From the NCBI RefSeq assembly GCF_023101765.2, contig NC_064234.1, positions 1,922,001-1,986,000 on the forward strand: a stretch of DNA of 64,000 bases. The letters run 5' to 3'. The stretch is from Spodoptera frugiperda. Lineage: Eukaryota > Arthropoda > Insecta > Lepidoptera > Noctuidae. The notes beneath the pieces are model-generated. The model was not told the DNA's origin and made no database searches. It saw only the letters and a list, made by a program, of their open reading frames with translations. The position numbers and the translations under genes were made by a program. Of this stretch, positions 45,701-57,700 are shown in pieces. Each line of letters starts with the position of its first letter. Within the stretch, counting starts at the first letter, position 1.

Positions 45701-48700
45701 AAAAAAACTGAAATGCCGTAAACGGTGCATTTGTGACAGTTTGACAGACAATATACAGCCTTTTTACACTCCGAAGTGAGAGTAAAAATCCTCATAGAGC
45801 CCATTGTGGAAGACGAAAGGGACTGCCAGACTCTTACTAACTAAAACCAACCCCGTCTCACACGTGGGTACGAGGGTGCGGGAAACGAAATTCTTCCGCA
45901 ACCCTCGAACTCTTCGCGGCCTGCCTTGAAACAATACACAATCTGACCCAGCAACCAAATTCAAGATCAACCACCAATCAATCAAGTAAAAAACGAGGCA
46001 GTTTGAACCGCAACACGTCCAAACAAACGCAAGTGTCCTTGAACATCAACAAACTAGGTTAACATTAGTTTTATAAATAGCGCGAATAGTTTTTATGGCC
46101 GGCAAAGCAAAACACCGACACCCACTACACTTATAGTTTCTTACACAAATAATTGGAATGTTACGTCATTTTGTTTTGTTTATTTATTTTAAGTTTATAA
46201 TACTTTTAAAACCTTTCATAGTTTTTTGGGAAACAGAGAGTAAAGTTTTTACGGTTGTGCAAACCGTTGGGATTTTCTATCGATGTTTATTCGCGAGTAA
46301 GTTTGATGTGCAATGTAGGATTTATGACGTCGTCAGTTGATTTGTTCGTGATCGTTTATGTGCAACTCCTGTCATCTGTCAGGTGTCGCCACAATTTCTG
46401 GATCATCTATCCAGATACTTTTATGTGCGTAAGTTTTCTCTATTAGTTTATTTGACTACATCCTTATCATCATTATCAGCCTGTTCTCATCTACTGCTGG
46501 ACATAGGCCTCTCTACGCATCCAACCACTACCAGCCCTATTGCGGTATTGACTTATTTGTCGTCAACCTATCTTCTCGTTCCTATATAATTTTTAGGTCG
46601 TTTTTTCTCAGGAAACTCCTATTTTCCTCATGAAACCTTACCCATTATTTCATACATAGCAACAAAAGAGTTTTTAGTTAAGTTGATTAGTGATTTTCCA
46701 TTTGGATATCATCTAAAATTCTAAAAAAAAACCTTGAATTCTGAGATAAAAAATCTAATTCGCAAATTGGTCCGGTTGTTATAGAGATGTGTTGCTAACA
46801 CATTTCGCAATATTTTTTTTTACATTTTTTTTTTAACTAATGACGTAGAATACAAAGTAGTGGTTAATAGCCAGGTGTCTCGCCTGAAGGCAATTTTAAG
46901 GGCCATAAAGACATTATAATTATTTTAAGACCCATTGAGATTTTATCGAAGGATTTAATGAGTACTACTACCTTTAGCACTCTCAGCGTCTCATTGGAAG
47001 GGAATAAAAAACAAAATATCTATAGCGCTTAGTACGCATATGAAAACCCTGAATTTCCCAGTTGTCGAAGATAAATCTTATTGTTCCCTAGCCAAGAGAC
47101 ATTAAATGTCAATATGTCAATTTTCGAAATCATTTAAAACTTCTACCAACCTTAGTCTCATAAATAAAAAATACCGTTTAAAAAACCTCAACTCGATTCA
47201 ATATTTCGTTACCATAACCTTTTAACTTAACTTTCAGGAAAACTATATGTACGAACGTTAAGAAAAAAAGTAGTATCACATGTAAATATATAGTCACACA
47301 AAGTTTTACCTAGATTACCAACCCAGCATTTAGCCGCTTCGAAGTCTGGCGTGTGGATGACGAACTGCTTGTGTTCCGGATCGTACGTCGCCGTCGTGCG
47401 CATCAGGCGCGCGTCCGAACCGTGCGCGATCTCCGTTAGCGCGAAACTTGCTAGAGTCTGTTGAAAAGGATGGAATATTAGAATATTAAATTAATTATGT
47501 TTTATAGCCTACTTGTCTGGATTTTGGACGAGGTAACTCGATTAGTTTCAAGTCACGTTAGAGGCTCATAACAATGAGCAGGATTGTTCTACAAACGACA
47601 CGGTGATTGTCAAAATTTTGCGGCGTGGCTTGAAAATACTAGAGTTACATTGTCAAATGTTACGTTAATTTTTATTTCATATTTCCCAGAAGTAAATTGG
47701 GAAGGGGGGTAATTGGGCCTCTGGTAACCTCACTTACACAACGAAACACAACGCAAGCGTTGTTTCACGTCGGTTATCTGTGAGGCCGTGGTATCACTCC
47801 GGTCGAGCCCGCCCATGGCTTTCCCATAACCCTTCTCTCTACCTACATCAATTTTTTGATGATAATGTAAACTTGATTCAGTTTATTTGCGGGATATAAC
47901 TTTCATACAATGACCGTGGTCTAGTTATTGCAATTAGAGTCAGGGTCGGTGTCCGAAACTGTGATACTGTACCAATATTCAGCCATTATTTGACAAATGA
48001 CTGTAACCGACTGTTTCAAGTGTCTTGTTTGTTTACTTTGCCAGCTATGGGAGCTCTCGAGACTGTCTCGTTAGATAAGTGGGCGAAAACCTAAAGGCCG
48101 AGTCCCAAGGTCTCGGTTACGATGATCGAGTCAGGCATATGTTATTAGACTTTCATTTTCTAGCACTAACTAAACAATCTTGTAGTACAGAGCTTATGTC
48201 TGTCAGAGATCAATACTAGACTTAATGGATCGTTTACGTGACGTAATCTGCACTCTATACAATAGATAAGGGAGTTGAGGATCGTATTAATCACCCACCA
48301 CACTTTTTACAACTCAGCCTATTATAGGTCCAGAACTACGGACAACGTAACAGGTTACCGAGGCTCCGGCTCAAAGCAGGAGAAGGAACAGGATGGTTTT
48401 TAGTCAGTAAGAGTCTGACACTCCCTCCCGCTTCGCCCAAGGCGGGAGAAGTCCTTGGATGATTTTCTCCCTTCAAAAAAGCCTATTATACCTATAATAG
48501 GCTCTACTACCTAGTAGAGTAGTATAGTAGGCTAGGTTTATAATTGAGTATTTGACTGCCAATAGAAAACTGTTCAAGGCAAATCCTCCGCTAACGTCGG
48601 TCACCGGTGACCCCCGTGGCGTTTAAAGTGTTAAGAGACAAACTGGGTCCACACTATGATAAGAGTCCAAGCTAACGTACTCCAATCAGACGATCTGACC

Positions 48701-51700
48701 GTGCCGGTTGCTATCCGAACTACACGTTCTAGAATAATGACCTCGGAAGTGACATAACATTGACATTTTTAGCGTAACATTCAGAGATAACAGATGTTAT
48801 ATATAAATATGCTGTTATATTCAGTTATGTAGCGAAAAATGTGGCTTTATCTGCTTTGTGTGTGGTGTGTACGAATATTCTCTTTATTTGAGAATTAGTT
48901 ACTTCCAGTATTATTGTCAGTCTAGCGAGGGCATTAGCTCCCGATTGATTGATTTGACTTTTCCGAAAAAGGTCGTAATTTTTTTTTGGCAAATCAAATT
49001 GAAAGAACGAAATTTTATAGAGCCAAGAACGAAATTTTATCGAGCCACGAGACTTTAAAACCAATTAAAGAACTCTGGCAGTATGGAGATGCCAAATTAC
49101 CCCTACTCTTCAAGTCTCGTAAGGAACCGACTAAGGAAGTACACATTTGACAGACCAAGCACCAGGGCTCTATGATAAACCTGAACCTTTTTAGATATAA
49201 ACTCCAATCCGCATACTAAGTGCAAAAATAATGCCGAACCTATTTGTTGACTGGATTCTATGGAGATAGTCATAGCCCAGCAGAGAACTGTACTCTTAGT
49301 ATGAGTTTGCTTTACGTTTAACGAGATCGTAACGAGAGCGCGTTCGGCGCTGTGATTGGTTGGTTCATTCGCACCGTTCAACGTAAAGCTATCTAATACT
49401 AAGGGTACTGTTACGGGCTGTAGATTAAGATGTGGCGTAGCTTGATGTTCTAACACCTGTATTAATAAATAATTGTAATGTTCTCACCTCTCGATTAACA
49501 AACGTAGCTTCGTAGAACTTGTGGTGCCTCTCAGTGCCGAGGGATAGCAGGGCATTTGAAAACAAATATATGCCGATCGCCATCTTGACTGAGACGCTGG
49601 GGTTCAGAGACTGCACCGCCTCGTTTATCGTCATTATTGTGCGTGTCTGTTGGTGAGAGAAATCTGTTTAGTTTTATATTGATTTACGTTTAAAGTTAAG
49701 CTACATGAAGATCATTTCTTCATCATCGTCATTTATTTGGCTCTCACGCGAAAGGCCACATGTATAGGCAAGGTGGCAAAGGACAAAATGTTATTATACT
49801 CTATCACTACCACACTTTTCATCATCATCAGCCTGTTCTTGGCCAGTGCTGGACATAGGCCTCTCCAATGGCACGCCACTGAGCTCGATCTTCAGGTCTA
49901 CGCATCCAACCACTACCAGTCACCTTGCGGATATCGTCACTCCAATTGGCTGGAGGGCGCTCTACAATACGCTTGCCTAGGTCATTTCAGCAAAGTCATT
50001 ATAGGGAAGCCTATGTTTTAATTAGCATAATCATGCGTTTTTATTTTTAACGAACTTTAAATACTACGAAAGGCCACGTTTTACTAAATAAATAAATAAT
50101 TTATTTGAGTTTCAGGAAAAAAAATAACATGTGATGAAAATCCATTGAAAATAATTGTTGTTGTAAAATAAAGTTGAATTATGCCCATGCTTTTTAACCT
50201 TAGTTATTAAATTACTGTCATTTACTTTAAGTAAATAATAACGGCATTTATTATATTATTAAAAAAATAATGGCCTATCTAAACAATTGCTGTTGTATAT
50301 GAAAAATATTTTTTTATCATAGAAAAATTATACATACATCTTTACATAATGTCTTCATTAGTTTGAAACCATTTTTATGACTGCAAAATAATTTTAATAT
50401 TTGTTTATGTGTCTAATGTTTAATACTAGACGCGTGTTACTCATTATTTTTTGCACACATTAGGTAAATTATCTAAATATAAATCTACAAAAAACAAAGT
50501 TAAATGAATACGCCTAAATGATTATAGAGTCCTTGGGAGATATACCTACTGCATGAGTCAGTCAAGTCAAAGTCAGTCAAAAGAAAATCAATTATACGGG
50601 TACTTTATTTTGTTTTGATACATATGTATGACGTCAAAATAAAGATATGATCATCAAAATCATGAAGCAAGGAATTTTTAAATTCATTATAATAAAAAGG
50701 GAAAAATATTAATAATTTAATTAAGAAACTGTAAGTACCTATATATGCTTACAAAGAATAAAAAATTTGCATATTATAAGTAGTACCTAAATTTTATTTA
50801 TTTTTGAAATATATCACATTAAGTAATTGTTTAGTTTTACGAGTCATGAATTTTTTAATGCTGCACTTTATTATTTAGTATAGGTACTTTTTTTATTTCG
50901 CTCACATGTAGGTACAATATTAAGTATCATGTACAGACGAATAAAAAAACTACTAAGTAATATGAATATGAATACTTTGAAATATATTTAAACTTAATTC
51001 ATTAACCCACTTTAAGAAAAGGGTTTAGGCTAGGTACTAACTTAAGAGCAGCCCCTAACTTAGGCCCGTTTCACCACCCTCAGTTAAGTATCTGATAAAA
51101 TGTGACAGATAGTTCACACAAATTACATTACCTGGTAGATAGTGACTATTTAAACATTGTGTAATATTAGCCCTTAATTAGAAAACCTATCACTACATAG
51201 TATAAAACAAAGTCGCTTTTTCTGTCATGTTGTATGTCCCTATGAACGCTTAAATCTTTAAAACTACGCAACGGATTTTGATGCGGTTTTTTTTAATAGA
51301 TAGAGTAACTCATGAGGAAGGTTTTTATGTATAATACATGCATAATATATCACTATTGCACCCATGCGAAGCTGGGGCGGGTCGCTAGTTAATATTATAA
51401 ATGCGAAAGTTTTTATGTTTGTTTCTTATTCCTTCACGTCAAAGCGGCTGAAAGGACCGAGATGAAATTTGGAACAGAGGTAGATTATGATCTGGAACAC
51501 AGGCCACTTTTAACCCGCGGGCGAAGCCGATGGCAGAAAATAGTTAGGTACTCTGCTGCGAAAGAAACTCGATCGTTACTCTACTGTATTTGAATCTCTC
51601 CATAAAGGCATGCAAGGCACGCAGTCACCTTAAATTAGTATGCATGTCACCTACCAATATTGGATTATCCTCAAGCCGTAGGCGACTTTTTTATTATAAC

Positions 51701-54700
51701 TATTTTTCTCTGATTATGATCTTTTTATGCCAGAATGCCAGAAGGCGCTTTCTACGGCAGAAGCTAGTATGTCCATAATTATAGAGAAGTTATTCTTACC
51801 CTTCGACTATAACTAGAGTTGACCATTTCTTTAGTGTGGAATTTGTACTCGTTTATTTTCTTGAGCTGCAGTTGAGTGATGCGTTTCTGTTCCTCCACTG
51901 TCGGGTTCACCGTGTTGTGTGCGAACAGCGGGTCCTTCTCCAGCGTCTGCCATATTTTGTACTGAAACAATACAAACAACATTTAAATAAATACTCAGAA
52001 CCCAATTTAAAAAGTTGTTAGAAGTACTAAATGCTGATATTTCAAACTGTGACTTAATGCGACTATTAGCCTCCTTTACGAAAGAGTTTACTTTAAACTC
52101 TATGCTTGGTAGGGCTCGGGGTTGCTGGGGCTCCGGCTCGAAGAGCAGGTATAACAACGGGGTGATTTTGAGTCAGTAGATAAGAGTCTGACATTCCTCG
52201 CCTTACCCAAGGCGGGAGAAGTCATTCGATGAATCTCACCCTTCAATAACATAGGTCTAAGCTCGCTGTTCTAAATATTTCCGTAAGACTAAAACTTCTT
52301 TCGTTTGAAGATACATTTAAAATGATGTAATTATATTCGAGACAGGAAATAACACGAGGGAAGACCCTCATTAATAAAACAAGGCAACAAAATACATCTG
52401 TAAGTGTAATTCTAATTTAAAAAACAAAGGGAATACCTAATTCTTTATGAATATTATGAAAACATGATTAAAAATATGAATACCTTTATTATGTCAGGTT
52501 AAACAAAGATATTACATAAAATTAAAGCATTTTAAGGATTATAATTTATATTTCCTCCTTACCCATGTCATTAGTGCATGTTTAAGACGTTGAACCCTAT
52601 CCTTTTAATTATAAGAATAAAAAGGTCTCGGTATTAAACTGGTTGGTACAAAACATTGTATTTTATGACGCCATTCATTACTTGGTCATCGCACTTTGTG
52701 CAAATATTAATGGTATTACAATTACAAAGACTGTATATGTATAAATAAAATACAAACATTAATGCTTAATCAGTTGATTTTGAAAATAAAATTGCGGTAT
52801 TAGTAGCTTTTCTTTTTGCAGTCAAGTTTATAGACTATAGAATATATCTAAGATAAAAGACTTAAAACTGCTTCAAAAAGAGATGCTGGGAAATATTTTC
52901 GCAGAACACGTAGAGACATGATAATATAATCAAATATGAGGAGAACTGGAGAGTTTATTACTACTAACGAGTAGTCAAGTAGGTAATTGGAATTCCAATA
53001 ACTTCATAAGATAATACATAAGTAGAGGGAATACCCTGTGTTGTAATAATATGTAGGTAAATCACTTATTATTTATGTAAAGTAGTGAGTAATCGTAGTG
53101 TTTATAAATAGATGATAAATAATAGGAATTACCACTTAAGACAAATAATCTAAATACCGAAACATTATCGGACTTTTCTGAGACATAATATTCATAAAAA
53201 AGAAGAAATTGAGACACTGAAACAGAATGGTATTATAGCTAAGCGATCGACAATCAAAAATAACTACTCATGAAAAGTAATTAACAATACAAACGGTGCT
53301 AAAATACAAAAATAAAGAAAATCTTCATCACGCCGGTAAACAAGCATAGTATCACCTGATGGTAAGCAATCGCCGCCGCCCATGGACATTTGAAACACCA
53401 GAGGCGTTACAAGAGCGTTGCCGGCATTTTGAGGGTTGGGAATTTGAGGGTTGTTGGGGAATCGGGGATTGGGAATATTTGGAAGGGAGGAATTGGGTTT
53501 CTGATAATCTCACTCACACAACGCAAGCGTTGTTTCACGTTGGTTTTCAGTAAGGCCGTGGTATCACTCCGGTCGAGCCGGCTCATTCATGCCGAAGCAT
53601 GGCTCTCGTTATGATGTTATCGTAATACTTTCGTATTACCTACGCAATGCTCAACTGTATCAAGATGACGAATTATGCGTACTTGTTATCTAATAAATAA
53701 CATAATAATGCATAAAATATAAGATAAATATATTGTAAAAACCGATTATCGGATTTTAAAGTCGAAGTAAAGGCCGTTTGTAGAGATAACAAATTATTTA
53801 TTACACTTACATGCACATACAAAAGTAATACACGGAGGTAATAGGCTTATAATTTTCCCAGCACGTGGCTGAAGGAAGTTCCTGCAATGTGGCAATAATT
53901 TTCCCCTACTTTTAACTAAGCTTTAGTAAAAAGAAAGAATTCGGTATTTTTTAAACTGGACCAAATACTAGACTGCGTTGTTTGTGTTGTGTCGAAATAA
54001 ATAATCACTCCAAAATAAATAATATTAGTTATCAACACAGTTTAAAGTGTGGGAGAGCCATGCTTTGACACGAATGGGCCAGCTCGCTCAATACCACGGC
54101 CTCAAAGAAAACCGACGTGAAACAACGCTTGCGTTGTATTTATTTTTGTGAGTGAGTTTACCGGAGGCCCAACAACCCTTAAATTTCTAACCCCAAAAAG
54201 GCTGGCAACGCCCGAATAACGACTCTGGTGTTTCGGGTGTCCATGGGCGGCGGCGATTGCTTATCGTCAAGTGATCCGTCTGCTCGTTAACCGACTTACA
54301 CCATAAAACTATTGATAAGCATTATATAAATGATGTTATTCAACAATAATAATATAAATAATTCCGCAACGATCATCAGATTTAGTGGTCCGATGACCAA
54401 ACAGGCGGTGGGCGTCAGCAGTAGTTGATTGAAAAATTGAGTTCATTATAATTATCTACACATTCCAACAATTTAATTTGGTTGAGTTAGCTATTGTTCA
54501 TGCATCAGTCGTGTGGTAACAGCAAAAAGCAATAACTAAAGAAGAATTACCAACACTACTCTTTTCGTGGTTTTCGTAACTCAATGGTATAAATTAAATA
54601 ATAAATATTAATACGCCTTTTATCCCCGAAGGGATAGGTAGAGGTGCAAATTATGGCACGTAAAGCCACTATACAATGTACACCCACTTTTCACCCATTT

Positions 54701-57700
54701 AGGTATGTTGTAAGTCCCATATGATGAGCCTATTGACATATACTGGGCAATGGGCATATTTCCAGACTCCATGTCATGTCCGTGTTACTACTGAAAAATT
54801 ACCGAAAAACTGAAGAAAGCCTAGAAATACTTCGCCCATGACCCGAGACCCTTTGCCCAGCGCTCGACGAACAAGGCAGTATAAACTACTATTGTAAATA
54901 ACCAAGTACATAGTACAAACAGTTATTTTCACTGTTTCACAAACTCAGGGTCATGGCCAATCAGACTAATCTCGTGCTGTGCAATCATGCAAGATGAAAG
55001 CTATTTCATTAACACGCTGATAACACTCTCGCTCCGTTCGCTGTAAAATATGTATTGTTTCTAATTTATTTACGATATTGATTACTTTTCTAAGTTTATA
55101 GCTCATATTTTCATGGTGAACTTGAAATCGTGGCTTTGATAGCAAAACCACTTATGTTCACCTTATACGGTGTAAAATTAATTATGTTTTATGGCATAGT
55201 TTAGTTAGTCACGTAAAAACATAATTAATTTAATATAAATATGTCTCACGAGAATACCAACATAGGTAATATTATAATTGATTCGTTCTACCTTTAATAG
55301 ACATTATCAGCTTCTGCCAGCGGTTTCGCCCGCGTACCCGTGGGATAAAAAGTATTCTATCACCCAAATCAGGTCATACCCTGTCTGTATACGAAATTTC
55401 ATCAAAATTCGTTCAGTAGTTTCAGCTTGATTGACGATTAAACATTCAAATAAACTTACATATGATGTCAAGGAATACCTTAACATCTGGACTCTGTCGG
55501 TATTTCGCGATCCTCCCGCGCTGGGAACCTCAAGGAACAGGAGGATCGCGTTCCCTGTCTACTTAGGTACTGTTCCCCAAAACTTTACTGAGGATGGTAG
55601 TTGTGTAGGTATATTACATTAGTATGAGGTAACATTTCTATTATTATTTTAAACCACTGAGGTGACGGACCACCTGATGAAAATCAGAAATCAGCCTATG
55701 TATGGACATCAACTCTACAACGCCACAAAATCTGTTGTATTTCTCACACATTGCTGACTATAGAGCCGTATCGTATCCCATAATAATATTATAGGTACCT
55801 ACATAAACCGTCGAACCGAAAAACAAAAGGAAAAAATACCGATACGATAAAACAAAATATGTAATTGTAGACAGGAAATAATACCAAGGCTAGATTAAAA
55901 CAATAATCTCCCTATCACGCCTGATTTCAAACTCTTAATTCGATTATTGGTAATTTAATCTGCAATGCGAATGCAAAACATTTTACTCGTATCTGATTTT
56001 ACTTGAATTACCAATGAATCGATTTGCGATCGATATCACATTTCCAAAATGACATAGATTATGAAATAAATCCATTTAATGCGTTTATATTGGACACTCG
56101 TGTTTGTTTGTATTTTCCTAAAATCGTTTCATGTCCATGATTGCTATAATTAACTAATTATCCTCTATATACAATTTATTATACTATCACCATTTTACCG
56201 TTACCTCGTTATAAATAAATTAAGCCTCTATCATTCGTATTGATCCATGGCACGTAGTATTTTCGTTCATAAATCTTTCTCTATGACTGTTCGTAACCAT
56301 CGACCATATCAGGCGCAATTAAACTAAGTACCAATCCTATTACAGAACCTTAATCAAAACGGCGTAACAGTACTTAAATCAGTTCCTGTAAATAATTTGT
56401 TCCAAGCAAAATTATCTACGATAGCTAACTCCCTTTAAACAAACAAACGAACATTTTTACAACGACAGCGTGTTTCTGTAATAAGATCCGAAACAGACGA
56501 ATACTAGCTTCTATAAATAGATAAATAACATAATGAGAATGAGTATCCAGTGTATTAGTGGCACGTGATTGTGAGTGGCTTCATAAACAATTCAATAGTA
56601 ACTTGCTTATAGTTTCCTTGACTTACTGTTGTTAGTGATTAGTCTAGGCTATGATTCAGACGAAGATAGACAGTTTGTAGACTGGATGTGACACGGTTAA
56701 TATTGGTTCACTGGTGATACTTTAATTCGGTGCTTTAAAAAGGGGATCCTACGATTAGGCGAAGACACTTTGGTAACTTAACTCCAGGAGAAAAAACTGC
56801 TGAATAGTCGTGAAAAGATGACGTAAAATCTCGAATATTGAACCAATTCTAATTCTTTTACGGTAAAAACTGGCTCAAAAAGCGCTGTAAATAGACCCCT
56901 ATTTAAGGGTATTCTTTAGTAAGACTGACCTCTGTCTAACCATTCGGATCATGACAGACAGACATGATGCTTTATTTCCTCAAACGCTTTTGTCAACACG
57001 CTTCTCAGTACTCTGTACGGTCAGGATTTCCCTGAATATATTTAAATAAAGGAGAACTTCTGTAAATAATAAACGAGAATTATGAAGTGCATCAGATAAA
57101 CTTGGACGTTCCAATGGCCAACCATTGAGGAAATTGAAGTATCTAACCAAGGGCTTTGAGCAAAAAGCAGTCACGGATGGAACTAAAATGGCTCATACTT
57201 CAGTGCCCTTAGTATAAGTTTGCTTTACGTTTAAATTAACCGAAACGAGAGCGCATTTGGCCGTCTGATTGGTTGGTTTATTCGAGCTGGCCAATCAGAG
57301 AGCCGAACGTGATCTCGTTTCGATTACTTTAAACGTAAAGCAAACTCATACTAAGGGTACAGGTAGTGTTTCAAGGAAACATTGTTTTATTATCAATTCT
57401 GTGTAACTGCTACGTCTTAGCCAACCGTGGAGGTTTATATCGGAAACAATAAAGATGCATTCTTGATTGAAGTAACTGTGATGATACAAAACCGCATGTA
57501 ACTGCTACAGTGAAGCTGCGGACTGCAGGTTGCAGGTTACCGGGACTCCGGCTCGAAAAGCACAAGTAATAAGGGGGTTGTTTTTATTCAGTAAAGAGTC
57601 TGACACTCCCTCTCGCTTCGCTCAGGACGAGGGGAGTCATTGGATGATTTTACCCCATCAAAAAAAAGGTACTTGATATCTCTGTTTGAACAGAAATATG

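Larger units (their letters stand above)
42017..47309 (-). other. ACOX3 intron 4
   Basis: A 5.3-kb intron. It holds the palindromic element 42221-42468, a SINE A end (42525), B copies (43045, 44980), a D fragment (43715), SINE J (44190) and an RTE scrap (46464). The open frames at 45764-45985 and 46158-46589 look random. Confidence 0.6.
47458..49487 (-). other. ACOX3 intron 3
   Basis: A 2.0-kb intron with an F-like fragment (47525-47650), a C fragment (47690), a B retroposon with duplications (48327) and a MITE E copy (49290). Confidence 0.6.
49647..51799 (-). other. ACOX3 intron 2
   Basis: A 2.15-kb intron with an RTE LINE end (49820-49983), a K repeat (51390-51545) and otherwise AT-rich sequence. 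Confidence 0.6.

Noticed and set aside
45764..45985. 73-codon minus-strand frame
   Set aside because: It has no family resemblance and covers a degraded repeat B-like patch (TGACTAAAACC type).
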